Part shown: positions 1-9,567 of the stretch, piece after piece
Position numbering within the stretch: the stretch's first letter is position 1
Layout: the number at the start of each line of letters is the position of its first letter
DNA from: Parcubacteria group bacterium GW2011_GWA2_40_23
GTDB taxonomy: Bacteria > Patescibacteriota > Patescibacteriia > UBA11705 > JABHMO01
Reading direction: 5' to 3'
NCBI GenBank assembly: GCA_000996245.1
Contig: LBYP01000011.1
Span: 1-45,811, forward strand
DNA: 45,811 nucleotides
Translations under genes and position numbers: made by a program
The notes under the pieces: generated by a model
What the model was told of the DNA's origin: nothing
The model's database searches: none
Seen by the model: only the letters and a program-made list of their open reading frames with translations

Positions 1-61
1 CGCTCAGATTAAGAGCAATTTCTTTAACCAGAGTCAGGACAACAGTTACATGCAATAACAT
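1..61 (-). CDS. possible 5' end of a gene running off the window
   Basis: An ATG at the inner end opens about 20 hydrophobic codons (reading MLLHVTVVLTLVKEI...) that continue off the left edge. It could be the start of a membrane protein of the polysaccharide locus. There is no clear ribosome binding site and the piece is too short to assign. The rest of the stretch up to the first glycosyltransferase stop holds nothing else I can see. Confidence 0.2.
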   Translation of the reverse strand, partial: MLLHVTVVLTLVKEIALNLS

Positions 62-162
62 TAAGTTTCAACAGAATTAATTTAATCATCCCACATATTT
101 TTTTAATAAATTCTCATTTTATTGGGTGAGTTAAAATAACAGAATTTTACTTGTTGGCGGTC

Positions 163-1014
163 TCATTTTTTCCTAAATAGCAGAAGTAATTTTTTTGTAA
201 TTCGTTGAACCAGTGAAAACAAGAAATTCTTTTGATTAGGATTAACTATTCGATCTATGAAATACATGAGCTCTGTATACAAATACATGATTATCTTTTT
301 GGGCGGGCGAAATTTTACCAGCAACTCTTTTCTCATTTCGTGAATCATTTTTTGTTTCTCTTTAAATCGAGAATCAGTGCTTTCTGAATATTTACGGTAT
401 AGAAGCAGTTTTTCTGGTATATTGCAACCACCATAACCACTCATAAATAAACGTAAAAACAAATCTATGTCTTGGGCTATAGGAAATTGTTCTCTGTAAT
501 TACCTATATCGTTAATGTCTTTTTTACGAAACATAATAGTTGGGTGCAGAAACGGATAGTGAAAGAAAAACATCTTTTTAAGTATCTGAGGGGAGGTAGG
601 AAAAGTAATTTCTCCAATTATCGTACCTCCTTCATCAATTGTTTCTGCAAAGGAACCAACAATAGATATTTTTTTATCATTTTGTAATACTTTTAGCTGT
701 TTTTCTAGTCTTGTTAGAATCGAGATGTCATCACCATCCATTCTTGCGATAATGAATGCCTTTGAGAGGCGAAGCCCTTTGTTTAAATTCTTCGTGGTTC
801 CTAGTTGTTTATTATTCTTTAGATAAACGACGCGAGGATCATCCAAATACTTAGAAACGATTCTGTCTGACGCGTCAGTAGAGGCGTCATTGATTATAAT
901 AAATTCAAAATCAGTAAACGTTTGGTTAAGTATACTTTGAATGCTTTGATCCAGAAATTTTTCTGCATTCCTGAAAGGCATTATCACGGAAATTTGTGGG
1001 ATAGATTTATCCAT
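163..1014 (-). CDS. family 2 glycosyltransferase
   Basis: A GT-A fold glycosyltransferase that probably adds one sugar to a lipid-linked glycan on the cytoplasmic side of the membrane. The N-terminus SVIMPFRNAEKFL and the metal-binding acidic motif MDGDD near residue 93 are typical of GT2. The length (283 aa) is normal and there is no membrane segment. Its start overlaps the end of the upstream methyltransferase by 8 bases, so the two are co-translated. It is the last complete gene of the minus-strand polysaccharide operon. The donor and acceptor sugars cannot be told from sequence. Confidence 0.88.
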   Translation of the reverse strand: MDKSIPQISVIMPFRNAEKFLDQSIQSILNQTFTDFEFIIINDASTDASDRIVSKYLDDPRVVYLKNNKQLGTTKNLNKGLRLSKAFIIARMDGDDISILTRLEKQLKVLQNDKKISIVGSFAETIDEGGTIIGEITFPTSPQILKKMFFFHYPFLHPTIMFRKKDINDIGNYREQFPIAQDIDLFLRLFMSGYGGCNIPEKLLLYRKYSESTDSRFKEKQKMIHEMRKELLVKFRPPKKIIMYLYTELMYFIDRIVNPNQKNFLFSLVQRITKKLLLLFRKK

Positions 1015-1753
1015 TTTTAAAAATTCTCAATATTTTTAAGGCGATACACTTTATTGATTTAGGGATTGCTCCTGTTATCAATTGATGAAACTTTGCTTTT
1101 TTTAGGTACAATTTTGGATGCACAATAGTAATGCATTGTTCTTTTGTAAGTTGAACGGATTTGAATATGTCATTGTTTTGATCTAGATAATCTTGTCTAA
1201 CGTACAGGAGTGTGTTTTGGGCGTACCAGATACTGACTTCCTCATTATTCCATATTTGAGGTCTAAGCCAGTCTATTGCAACAAAATTCCGTTTTGCAAA
1301 AAGATTCTTCCAATAATCTTGCCATTGTTCGTTGATATGATGAGTCCCTCCCTGCAATGGGATGGCGGCGGAAAATAGAATGACAGGCGACAGCTTACTG
1401 AGATCGTCAATAAAACGCTGAGCATATTCTTTGGGTAAATGTTCAGCAACCTCAAGCGACATTGCTAAATCAAATGTTCGATTGAGCTGTATTGATTCTT
1501 TCAGATCGATTTTTTTGAATGAACTCTTGGGAATAACAATTGCCTTATTATCCATCCAGGAACCATCAAGACCTAAAATATCCTCTACTCCATTTTCTAT
1601 AAAAACTTTCAAAAAGTCTGCAGTTCCACAACCAACATCAACTACGCTCTTAGGCTTTAAAAAATCAATAATTAAAGGGACGATTATTTGTGCTGATTTC
1701 ATTGCTCCAGATCGGTTTGTATAAAAATCCTTGTTATATATGGAAGTTCTCAT
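1007..1753 (-). CDS. class I SAM-dependent methyltransferase
   Basis: A Rossmann-fold methyltransferase of 248 aa. Motif I is VVDVGCGTADFLKVF near residue 38, followed by an acidic residue at the end of the second strand (LGLDGS) and the motif MSLEVAEHLP, the usual SAM-binding pattern. In a glycan locus it most likely methylates a sugar hydroxyl or a sugar-linked group; the substrate is unknown. It lies between a TylF-type methyltransferase and a GT2 gene on the same strand with tight spacing. Confidence 0.82.
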   Translation of the reverse strand: MRTSIYNKDFYTNRSGAMKSAQIIVPLIIDFLKPKSVVDVGCGTADFLKVFIENGVEDILGLDGSWMDNKAIVIPKSSFKKIDLKESIQLNRTFDLAMSLEVAEHLPKEYAQRFIDDLSKLSPVILFSAAIPLQGGTHHINEQWQDYWKNLFAKRNFVAIDWLRPQIWNNEEVSIWYAQNTLLYVRQDYLDQNNDIFKSVQLTKEQCITIVHPKLYLKKAKFHQLITGAIPKSIKCIALKILRIFKNG

Positions 1754-1764
1754 ATTGAAATTTA

Positions 1765-2517
1765 TTATACTTTTACTCCAATCATTCCAGCCTCATCTAT
1801 TTTGCTTAGGAGGATGGTGTCTTTAACGAAATATTCGTCTACAGCCTTTTTAGCACCCATCCAGGTGCCATAGTCATCTAAAATTAAGACCCCCTTAGTC
1901 ACAAGTATCGGGTATAAATTATTTAATTCATGTTTTGTTGATTCATACCAGTCTGTATCGAGTCTTAATAGGGAAATGTTTATCGGCATTTCTCTTGGTA
2001 TTGTGTTTTCTACTTTTCCTTTAACATACACGACTAAATTTTCAGGGTAATTTGTCGTGCACATATTGCGCTTGACTTCGTCTAACGAAGCATAACACCA
2101 ATCGTTATGATTCGTATTTTTTTTACTCTGCCAAATATTTCTGGCTATTCTTTTTGAATTTGCAATACTATAATCATTGGCTTGCGGCTCTGCCATGCCT
2201 TCATAGGTGTCATATAAAAAGATCTTTCTCGTGGTATCTCTGAGTTCAACCAATGTATGGGCAATTAACATGCTGCTTCCGCCACGCCAAACACCGCATT
2301 CTACAAAATCACCAGGGATATCGGCATCTACTACATATTTTGTAGCACGGTATAGTGCGTACATTTTCTCTTTTGAGGTCATTGTATAGCCTTTGCAAAG
2401 ATTGTAGATACGCTGAAAAGTTTTGTCCTTGTCTATAACTATATCAAAGTTTGACAATACTTTGTATCCCATAACCAAAAAAAATTTTTGGATAAGTTGT
2501 TTTAAAATATTAGACAT
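1765..2517 (-). CDS. TylF/MycF-type sugar O-methyltransferase
   Basis: This 250 aa protein matches the macrocin O-methyltransferase (TylF) family, metal- and SAM-dependent enzymes that methylate sugar hydroxyls. Signature stretches are VECGVWRGGSSMLIAHTL (SAM site, about residue 72), LRLDTDWYEST (metal aspartates, about residue 185) and LILDDYGTW near residue 213. The length is that of the family. Its presence with two other methyltransferases suggests that the surface glycan made here is O-methylated. Spacing to the neighbours is only a few bases, so it belongs to the same transcript. Confidence 0.88.
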   Translation of the reverse strand: MSNILKQLIQKFFLVMGYKVLSNFDIVIDKDKTFQRIYNLCKGYTMTSKEKMYALYRATKYVVDADIPGDFVECGVWRGGSSMLIAHTLVELRDTTRKIFLYDTYEGMAEPQANDYSIANSKRIARNIWQSKKNTNHNDWCYASLDEVKRNMCTTNYPENLVVYVKGKVENTIPREMPINISLLRLDTDWYESTKHELNNLYPILVTKGVLILDDYGTWMGAKKAVDEYFVKDTILLSKIDEAGMIGVKV

Positions 2518-2520
2518 AGT

Positions 2521-3357
2521 TTATTTGTTTTTTCCTTTTGCAATCAAATATCCCAGTTTATAGGGTAGGCCTTTAATTAGCAACAATAATATTGAAGCAA
2601 CACTTTCCTTCAACAGCCCCCTTCTAAACAGCCCAGTCCTAAAATGCTCTTTTCTGGCCAACAATTCACTATATCTGGTGTTTCTAGCACCGACGCTAGT
2701 ATAACCCCAACGGTAAAATTTCTTTAACATAGGAATAATTTTGGATGGTTCAATGTGTCTCACTAGGTTAGGTATCATTGTTACCCTTGAACTCAACAGA
2801 TAAGCCTCGTAGTAAATGATGGCGTGATCTTGCCCCCCCACACTATTGAGAACTTCATCTGGGATGGCTTCGAAGGCCTTCAACAAAATTTCTTTTCTAT
2901 AAAAACGTGGCAACATTACTGATGTTTTAGGATTAAAATCCTTTATTAAATGGACTAATTTACGATCATAACTGAAGAGTTTTTCTAAAAAAGTTTCTTT
3001 TTTATAGACATCTTCCCCGAGAACAATCATGTCGTTTTGGCTCACTTCATTAACTAAAAGTTCAAGGGCTTTTGGTTCAAGCACTTGATCACTATCTAAC
3101 AATAAAATAAATTTACCATTTGAACTTTTAACGCCTTCATAACGAGACTTAAGAAGAGATTCCTTACAAAATGTTATATTTGTTATTCCCTTTTCTTTAG
3201 CTATTTTCAGGGTTCTATCTTTTGACCCACCATCAACAAGATTAATCTCATAAGACGAATATGTCTGCTTTGCTATTGCATCCAAACACAAACCTAAAAA
3301 TTTTTCGCTGTTGTATGTTGGGATTGAAATTGTAACCAAGGACTTGTTCACAGGCAT
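2521..3357 (-). CDS. family 2 glycosyltransferase
   Basis: A 278 aa GT2 enzyme. VTISIPTYNSEKFLGLCLDAI at the N-terminus and the DxD-like LLLDSDQ near residue 91 mark the nucleotide-sugar site. The C-terminal part (SILLLLIKGLPYKLGYL) is hydrophobic and may lie on the membrane. It sits in the polysaccharide operon between a methyltransferase and TylF, with no gap large enough for a promoter. Donor specificity is not visible. Confidence 0.86.
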   Translation of the reverse strand: MPVNKSLVTISIPTYNSEKFLGLCLDAIAKQTYSSYEINLVDGGSKDRTLKIAKEKGITNITFCKESLLKSRYEGVKSSNGKFILLLDSDQVLEPKALELLVNEVSQNDMIVLGEDVYKKETFLEKLFSYDRKLVHLIKDFNPKTSVMLPRFYRKEILLKAFEAIPDEVLNSVGGQDHAIIYYEAYLLSSRVTMIPNLVRHIEPSKIIPMLKKFYRWGYTSVGARNTRYSELLARKEHFRTGLFRRGLLKESVASILLLLIKGLPYKLGYLIAKGKNK

Positions 3358-3368
3358 AATTAATAAAA

Positions 3369-4106
3369 TTATTTAGATGCAACCGTTGTGCCGGCATCAT
3401 TTCTGGAAAGCATTAGCACAAATACATTGTTTGGAGCCAGAGAATGCGATAATATGCAGATTATGCGATCAATGAATAGGCCAAATGCACTTCTCGCAGA
3501 ATAAATTTTAATTATTTTCAGATTTTCTTTTTTAAATAAGTCTTTCAGAGCACAATACGTAAACACTCTAATGTGCCCCTCTGTTTTATTCCCCTGTCCG
3601 AAACATTTTAATTTTCGACCTAGTTTAACTTCAGCCGAGTTTTCAAGAAACAGAGGGGAAACCCCAAACAACAACAGAAGTCTATTTATGAGATAACCAA
3701 GATTTGGAGTAGATAAAATAAGAACACTGTTCTCGTGCATCAAAGTTTTAATCTCTTGTATCAAAGCATCTGGGGAAAATAAGTGTTCAATAACTTCGCC
3801 ACAAAAAATAACATCGAATTTTTCTGTTTTAAAAACTTCGCCCACATTATCTATGTTTAAATCGATTTTAACATATCTCGATACCTTCACGTCAATTTGC
3901 GAATAATAATCACAACCCGTGTAATAATCAGCCTTGTTCATGTACTGGAACAAAACTGCGTTTTGTCCACAGCCAATATCAAGCACCCGCAGACTCTTGT
4001 TACTTTCGTTGCGCATTTTAGTATAAATTTTGCCAAAAATTCTTAGTCTCAGTGTTATGTTTTGGGCTGTTTTGTTTTTTTCTAGGAATTCTTTATATGT
4101 CTTCAT
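3369..4106 (-). CDS. class I SAM-dependent methyltransferase
   Basis: A 245 aa methyltransferase with motif I VLDIGCGQNAVLFQYM near residue 42 and the post-motif FDVIFCGEVIEHLF. The C-terminal region has a hydrophobic stretch (LINRLLLLFGVSPLF) often seen in enzymes acting on membrane-bound or glycan substrates. Its start lies inside the end of the upstream GT4 gene (14-base overlap), which argues for translational coupling. The substrate is unknown; methylation of a glycan is the simplest reading. Confidence 0.82.
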   Translation of the reverse strand: MKTYKEFLEKNKTAQNITLRLRIFGKIYTKMRNESNKSLRVLDIGCGQNAVLFQYMNKADYYTGCDYYSQIDVKVSRYVKIDLNIDNVGEVFKTEKFDVIFCGEVIEHLFSPDALIQEIKTLMHENSVLILSTPNLGYLINRLLLLFGVSPLFLENSAEVKLGRKLKCFGQGNKTEGHIRVFTYCALKDLFKKENLKIIKIYSARSAFGLFIDRIICILSHSLAPNNVFVLMLSRNDAGTTVASK

Positions 4107-5202
4107 ATTTTAGTGCTTTCAAAAACATCATATAACAGTTCTTAAAATTTATTTTTTTTGAATATTTTAATGCCCGAATACTCATTTGTTTATTTCGTGT
4201 TTCATTCACTAAGACATGTTTTATTTGTCTTGCTAGGGATTGCGGCGTATTAGGATTGACAATAACACCCGTTTCACCATTTATTACACTATCCCTCAAC
4301 CCATCCACATCATAAGCAATTGCCAGTGTCCCCTGACTATTTGCTTCCGTCACTACCAAGCCCCAACCCTCTTTAACAGAAGTAACACATAATAAATGAG
4401 CTTTTTGCATAAGCTCTATTTTTTGTTCCGGCGTTACACGACCAAGATATTTTATCGAATCGGAAAAAACAGATTCTTGAATTAATTTTAACACTTTTAT
4501 ACCGTAAGAACAACTTGCATCCCCACTGACTATTAATTGCAGTTCAGGAATTTCTTTTTTTGCTAATTCAAAGGCTTTGATGATGTGATGAGTTCTTTTC
4601 ATTGGACGGATAGATCCATGTGTAAGTATGGTCGCTTGCTCAAACTTGACGATGTTTTCGAGATTCTCGATTGGTTCCATTTCAATTCCTTCTGAAATAA
4701 TGCTGATATTTTCGGCCTTGAAACCAAAACGCATTAAATTTCTTTTAGTGCTTTTAGAAACAGTTATCACTTTACGATCATTTAAGAGTCTAAGATATGT
4801 CGATTCGGCCAAATATCCAATCCAAGCTATAAACCAAGGCATTTGGTAAAACCAAACCTCTCGACAAAGCTGGTGGACAAATATGATATTTTTTTCTTTA
4901 ACATAATACTTACAGAAAAAAGGAATAGTATTCATTTCATCAATAACTAAATCCGCCCAACCAACTAAATGTTTTTTGTAATATTTGTATGCTTGCCAAT
5001 ATACAGACCAGCGATTGCCAACTCGGATGACTTTGTAACCATCGATTATTTGCTCTCTCAATGAGTCTTTGAATCCAGCTGTGAGCAAAATAACTTCGTG
5101 TCCATCTAAACTGAGTCTTTTGCAAAGTTCTTCATTAACAACTTCTGCCCCACCAGCAAAAGGGTTTTTCAGGTCTTTCCAGGTGAACCAGAGAATTTTC
5201 AT
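4093..5202 (-). CDS. family 4 glycosyltransferase
   Basis: A GT-B fold, retaining glycosyltransferase of 369 aa. The N-terminal domain opens with FTWKDLKNPFAGGAEVVNEELCKRL, where the GGAE loop contacts the acceptor. The C-terminal nucleotide-sugar domain has the EX7E motif (EGWGLVVTE) near residue 278. It acts in the cytoplasm and extends the lipid-linked glycan. It overlaps the following methyltransferase by 14 bases. Confidence 0.87.
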   Translation of the reverse strand: MKILWFTWKDLKNPFAGGAEVVNEELCKRLSLDGHEVILLTAGFKDSLREQIIDGYKVIRVGNRWSVYWQAYKYYKKHLVGWADLVIDEMNTIPFFCKYYVKEKNIIFVHQLCREVWFYQMPWFIAWIGYLAESTYLRLLNDRKVITVSKSTKRNLMRFGFKAENISIISEGIEMEPIENLENIVKFEQATILTHGSIRPMKRTHHIIKAFELAKKEIPELQLIVSGDASCSYGIKVLKLIQESVFSDSIKYLGRVTPEQKIELMQKAHLLCVTSVKEGWGLVVTEANSQGTLAIAYDVDGLRDSVINGETGVIVNPNTPQSLARQIKHVLVNETRNKQMSIRALKYSKKINFKNCYMMFLKALKYEDI

Positions 5203-5222
5203 TAATATACAAATTTATGAAA

Positions 5223-6176
5223 TTAATTAAAATATTCTTTAAACCATTTTATAAACATATACAACCCATCTTCAATTGATGTTTGTGGTTTATAGCCTAA
5301 TAATTTTTTAGCCTTGTCGATATTTGCGTATGTGATCATAACATCCCCTTGTTGCATGGGTAAATATTGCTTTTCAGCCATCTTGCCGAAATTTTGTTCA
5401 ATAATCTCGACAAATCTTGCTAAATCTACAGGCGAGTTATTCCCAAGATTGATGATCTCATACGCCAAATTTTTATCCAATGCAGACAATATCCCTTCAA
5501 CAATATCTGCTATATAGGTGAAGTCTCTTTTTAAATCTATTCCGTAGTTAAAAAGACTGATGGGCTTATTGTTTTTAATTGCTTCGGCAAATTTAAAATA
5601 TGCCATATCAGGTCTCCCCCACGGTCCGTAGACAGTAAAAAACCTTAGTCCCATTACATTTAACCCGTAGAGGTGATGATATGTATAACCGAGCAATTCA
5701 CAAGTTTTTTTTGTTGCAGCATAGGGGGATATTGGTTTGTCGACAAAATCTTCTTCGGAGAATGGAATTTTGGAGTTGTTACCATAGACTGATGAGCTTG
5801 AAGCAAAAACAAAATTTTGTATTTTGTTCCGTCTGGCAAGTTCAAGTAAGTTTAACGTACCTTCTATATTTGTTTTTTGATAGATAAAGGGATCATCTAT
5901 GGATGCTCTGACACCTGCTCGTGCGGCTAAATGACAAATTTTTTCTATTTTATTTTCTGAAAAAATTTTTTCCAGTTTTGTGAAATCACAAATATCTGAT
6001 TCGTAAATTTTTATAGGACTATCTTTCAGCAAGGTAGCTATGCGATTCCGTTTAAGCTCTTGGGAATAATAGTCATTAAAGTCATCAATAATTATCACTT
6101 CATCCCCACGGCTTATTAGGGCTTTTGCTGTATAAGCCCCAATAAAACCAGCTCCGCCTGTGACTAAGATTTTCAT
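5223..6176 (-). CDS. UDP-glucuronate 4-epimerase-like NAD-sugar epimerase
   Basis: An extended short-chain dehydrogenase of 317 aa. The NAD site TGGAGFIGAYTAKAL is at residue 6, catalytic Ser in FASSSSVYG near 124 and YxxxK (YAATK) near 152. The stretch RFFTVYGPWGRPDMAYFKF and HLAARAGVRASIDDP are typical of UDP-glucuronate 4-epimerases (CapI/LspL type), giving UDP-galacturonate. That fits the adjacent UDP-glucose dehydrogenase, which would supply UDP-glucuronate if it were intact. UDP-glucose 4-epimerase is the main alternative. Confidence 0.83.
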   Translation of the reverse strand: MKILVTGGAGFIGAYTAKALISRGDEVIIIDDFNDYYSQELKRNRIATLLKDSPIKIYESDICDFTKLEKIFSENKIEKICHLAARAGVRASIDDPFIYQKTNIEGTLNLLELARRNKIQNFVFASSSSVYGNNSKIPFSEEDFVDKPISPYAATKKTCELLGYTYHHLYGLNVMGLRFFTVYGPWGRPDMAYFKFAEAIKNNKPISLFNYGIDLKRDFTYIADIVEGILSALDKNLAYEIINLGNNSPVDLARFVEIIEQNFGKMAEKQYLPMQQGDVMITYANIDKAKKLLGYKPQTSIEDGLYMFIKWFKEYFN

Positions 6177-6180
6177 AACA

Positions 6181-7125
6181 TTACTTTATGTTTATACTTT
6201 TCCTGATTATATAAAGTGGTCTATGCATTACTTCTTGTTGTATATTCGCAATATATAAAGCCATCAAACCTAAACAGGATAAAATCAAACCAACTAAGAA
6301 TATAATCAAAATTGCGAGTTGAGCAATGCCAGAAAAATATAAACCACCATGAATCCCTAATAGATACTGAACAATAAGAACATGTATTCCAAAAAGGCCA
6401 GATATTAACATAATTATAACACCTAAATACCCTGCCAATTTGAGTGGAAATAAGCTTTGGCTAATAAATGAAGTTATTGCGAGATGAAATAGTTTTGCTT
6501 TTGTATAACGAGCTTTCCCAATAGCTCGTTGAGGAGCCTCAAAATTAATAAATTCTTTTTTGAAGCCCAACCAAGCTATCAATCCGCGTGTAATTCTGTT
6601 ATTTTCAGTTAGCTTTTTAAATTCATCAATTACCATACGATCCAAAAGACGAAAATCGGTCGCACGCGGCGCAATTTTTGTTTCACCAATTCTATCCATT
6701 ATTTTGTAGAACAACCAAGATCCAGCTTTTTTGATGACATCGGATTCGCAATTTGACTGTCGCACACCCACAACAACTTCTGCCCCACGCTCCCATTTTG
6801 CGATAAAATCTAAAATTAATATTGGTGGATGTTGCAAGTCTACATCAATCATAATAGCGCAATCGCCAATTGCATTATGTAACCCAGCCGAAAGAGCTGC
6901 TTCTTTCCCAAAGTTACGGGAAAATTGAATATATTTTACATTAGAATTTGACTTGATGATTTTTTCTATTTCTTCAAAACTATTATCTGTGGAACCGTCA
7001 TCAATAAAAAGAATCTCGAATTCGTAATTTGGAGATTTCTTTAAAGTGGAATTTAACTCAACCCAAAAAACAGGGATACTTTCCTGCTCATTATAAATTG
7101 GGATGACTATCGAGATTTTCTTCAT
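6181..7125 (-). CDS. GtrB/DPM1-like polyprenyl-phosphate glycosyltransferase
   Basis: A 314 aa membrane-bound GT2 that probably transfers a sugar to undecaprenyl phosphate. The catalytic domain begins ISIVIPIYNEQESIPVF; the acidic motif is MIDVDLQHPP near residue 95, and FSRNFGKEAALSAGL is typical of the DPM1/GtrB group. Two membrane segments lie at about residues 230-255 and 265-295. Polyprenyl-linked sugars of this kind are donors for extracytoplasmic GT39/GT-C enzymes, two of which lie at 19.7-23.1 kb. Its start overlaps the end of the flippase gene. Confidence 0.87.
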   Translation of the reverse strand: MKKISIVIPIYNEQESIPVFWVELNSTLKKSPNYEFEILFIDDGSTDNSFEEIEKIIKSNSNVKYIQFSRNFGKEAALSAGLHNAIGDCAIMIDVDLQHPPILILDFIAKWERGAEVVVGVRQSNCESDVIKKAGSWLFYKIMDRIGETKIAPRATDFRLLDRMVIDEFKKLTENNRITRGLIAWLGFKKEFINFEAPQRAIGKARYTKAKLFHLAITSFISQSLFPLKLAGYLGVIIMLISGLFGIHVLIVQYLLGIHGGLYFSGIAQLAILIIFLVGLILSCLGLMALYIANIQQEVMHRPLYIIRKSINIK

Positions 7126-8389
7126 ACTTGATTGGGTCGTTTTTAGAACTTATAAAATAATAAATGGCTAAAGCAAGAGACATAAAGATCATTACTGAAA
7201 GAATGGAATAAAGAATAGAGAATAATGAATAATGAAAGAAATAAATCAAAACAACTTCCATGACAGTCCCTATTGCTAAAATTACACTAAATTTTGTTTT
7301 TTGTACAGAGAGAAAGTATAGGGAAAGAAAATTTATTATCGAATAAAGAGCAAAAATGATCCCGCCGAGCCATAATAAACTGGCAATCCCAAGATATTTT
7401 GCACCAAAAAGGATGCTAATAATAAGTTCGGGGAATAACGAATAGAGCAGAATAATTCCAATGGAAGCTCCTACGATAAAAATCAAAGATAATATGATTA
7501 TTCGTTTATTGCTTTTTTTGATTTCGTGATTGTTAGAGGCTAAAGGGAACATAACATTGTTAATTGAAGCTGTAAAAAAAATGATTATTTTCCCAGCCAA
7601 AGAAATTATGGCGTAATTCCCTGCTTCTATTGCTGACAAAAAGTGTTTCACAAGAATTATGTCTAAATTATATAAACAAATTAAACAAAAAGACACAATT
7701 AGCGTTGCTTTTGCTTGATGCGAGATTCTGGTTGTTTTTTCTGTTTGCTTTTTTTCTTCACCTGATTTTTTATACAATTTTAAATTTACAATAAAGTAAA
7801 AAATTAGGAAAATTGCAGATAACAGATACGACAATATAGCACCGCTAACACCCCAGCCAATCGCAACAAAAATAAGCCCCATAATCAAGCGTACTAATGT
7901 TGACAAGAATTGTGATAATGATGCTTGATAAAAATTTTGAATTCCGCGATATATCCCTATCCCTAAGGGTGATAAAAATGAAAATATAAAACAAGCAGCA
8001 AGAATGTAAAGTGGCCAAATTTCAGATAAATTAAGAAAGTTTTTTATCAGAGAAGAAAAACCGAGGATGATAATAAAAAGGAAAATGCCATAAGGCAAAA
8101 TCCTTTTTGTTGTTGTTTGTGCATAAAGAGGCAGTGATTTTAGGTTGTTATTCGCCTGCATTACCGAAATATGTTTTGTCGCTGTAAGACCAATGGCTTG
8201 ATTGGGGACAGTTAAAATTATCGACAATGATAATAGTGCGGCTAAAGAGCCGAATTCAGCTGGCGACAACAAGCGACTCATTAATAATTGGAAAATGTAA
8301 TTTAAAAAACCAATTAAAACAGTTCCTATAATCGCTATAAAACTCCCTCGCACCAAGGGCTCCTCTTTTAATTGTTTTAAAGTAAGCAT
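7091..8389 (-). CDS. Wzx-type polysaccharide flippase
   Basis: A 432 aa integral membrane protein with about 12 hydrophobic segments, of the MATE-like flippase superfamily (polysaccharide biosynthesis proteins). The N-terminus GSFIAIIGTVLIGFLNYIFQLLMSRLLSPAEFGSLAALLSL is the classic beginning of this family. It should move a lipid-linked oligosaccharide across the cytoplasmic membrane. It starts directly after the UDP-glucose dehydrogenase remnant and overlaps the GtrB-like gene by 35 bases. Confidence 0.87.
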   Translation of the reverse strand: MLTLKQLKEEPLVRGSFIAIIGTVLIGFLNYIFQLLMSRLLSPAEFGSLAALLSLSIILTVPNQAIGLTATKHISVMQANNNLKSLPLYAQTTTKRILPYGIFLFIIILGFSSLIKNFLNLSEIWPLYILAACFIFSFLSPLGIGIYRGIQNFYQASLSQFLSTLVRLIMGLIFVAIGWGVSGAILSYLLSAIFLIFYFIVNLKLYKKSGEEKKQTEKTTRISHQAKATLIVSFCLICLYNLDIILVKHFLSAIEAGNYAIISLAGKIIIFFTASINNVMFPLASNNHEIKKSNKRIIILSLIFIVGASIGIILLYSLFPELIISILFGAKYLGIASLLWLGGIIFALYSIINFLSLYFLSVQKTKFSVILAIGTVMEVVLIYFFHYSLFSILYSILSVMIFMSLALAIYYFISSKNDPIKYEENLDSHPNL

Positions 8390-9567
8390 TTAGCGTCCGA
8401 TTGAATAATATTTAAAATCAAGATTTAACAGTTTGTTTTTGTCGAGTAAATTTCGGCCGTCAAAAATAATTTGTGATTTCATAACATTTCTAAGCTGAAC
8501 TATATCTATTTCTTGAAATTCTGGCCACTCGGTTCCAATGATTAAGGCATCAGCACCATGACAAGCATCAAGCGCATTAAAAAAATAAACAACATTCTCT
8601 TGTCCTAAAACCTTACAAGCATTCTCCATTGCCTTGGGATCATAGACGCGCACCTTAGCACCTTCTTCGATAAGTTTCAATGCTAAATCAATGGCAATTG
8701 ATTCGCGAATATCATCAGTATTAGCCTTAAAAGCTAAGCCCCAAATTGTTATTTCTTTGTTATTAAGATCGCCTAAAATATTTTTTATCTTGTGGAAAAA
8801 TTTCCAGCGTTGGTGATTATTGACATCAATAACAACTTTTAGTAGTTGGAACTGATAACCGTTTTCACCAGAAATACTTTGCAAAGCTCGAACATCTTTG
8901 GGAAAGCAACTGCCACCATAACCTAGTCCAGCTTTTAAAAACTTGTGTCCAATTCTTGAATCTAAGCCCATGCCATAAGAAACAATGTCGATGTCTGCAC
9001 CAACGCTTTCGCAGACATTGGCTATTTCATTAATGAAAGATATTTTTGTTGCTAAAAAGGCATTCGATGCATACTTAATCAGTTCTGATGAAGGAACAGT
9101 TGTTTCAATCTTTGGACAAGCAAGTTTTTCAATGCCACGTCGAATGCTCCAGTATAATATTTAGAAATAATACGTCGAATTTTTTTTGAGGTTCCAATCG
9201 GCACAGTACTTTTTGTCACAATGACATTATAGTTTTGTAGGTTCTGTCCAATTTCTTTGGCGACTTCAAAAACATATTTCAAATCAGCTTGGCCATTTTC
9301 CTTAGAAGGAGTTCCAACTGCGATAAAAATAATATCAGATGAATTAACATCATCCTTAAGTGAAAGTTTGAATTGAAGTCGTCCTGCGGTTTTGTTTTTT
9401 GAAATTAAGTCAGCTAGACCTTGCTCAAAAAAAGGAACTTCACCACGACTTAATTTCTCAATTTTTGTTGAATCATTATCAACGCAAACAACTTCATGCC
9501 CAAGTTCTGCATAACAAGTTCCACTGACTAAGCCAACATAGCCAGTACCAATAATTAATATTTTCAT
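8390..9567 (-). pseudogene. ugd: UDP-glucose 6-dehydrogenase with internal deletion and frameshift
   Basis: Two frames together make a UDP-glucose dehydrogenase (UDP-glucose to UDP-glucuronate, 2 NAD). The N-terminal frame (9079-9567) has the NAD site KILIIGTGYVGLVSGTCYAELG and VGTPSKENG, then loses homology after KYYTGAFDVA. The second frame picks up at KIETTVPSSELIKYASNAFL, starting before the annotated second ORF, and includes the catalytic-cysteine motif GYGGSCFPKD. The expected segment with the substrate loop (usual NPEFLREG) is absent: roughly 45 residues are missing and the frame changes. The total span corresponds to about 392 codons against about 430 in the family. As read, no active enzyme can be made. 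Genuine decay and an assembly error are both possible. Confidence 0.85.
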
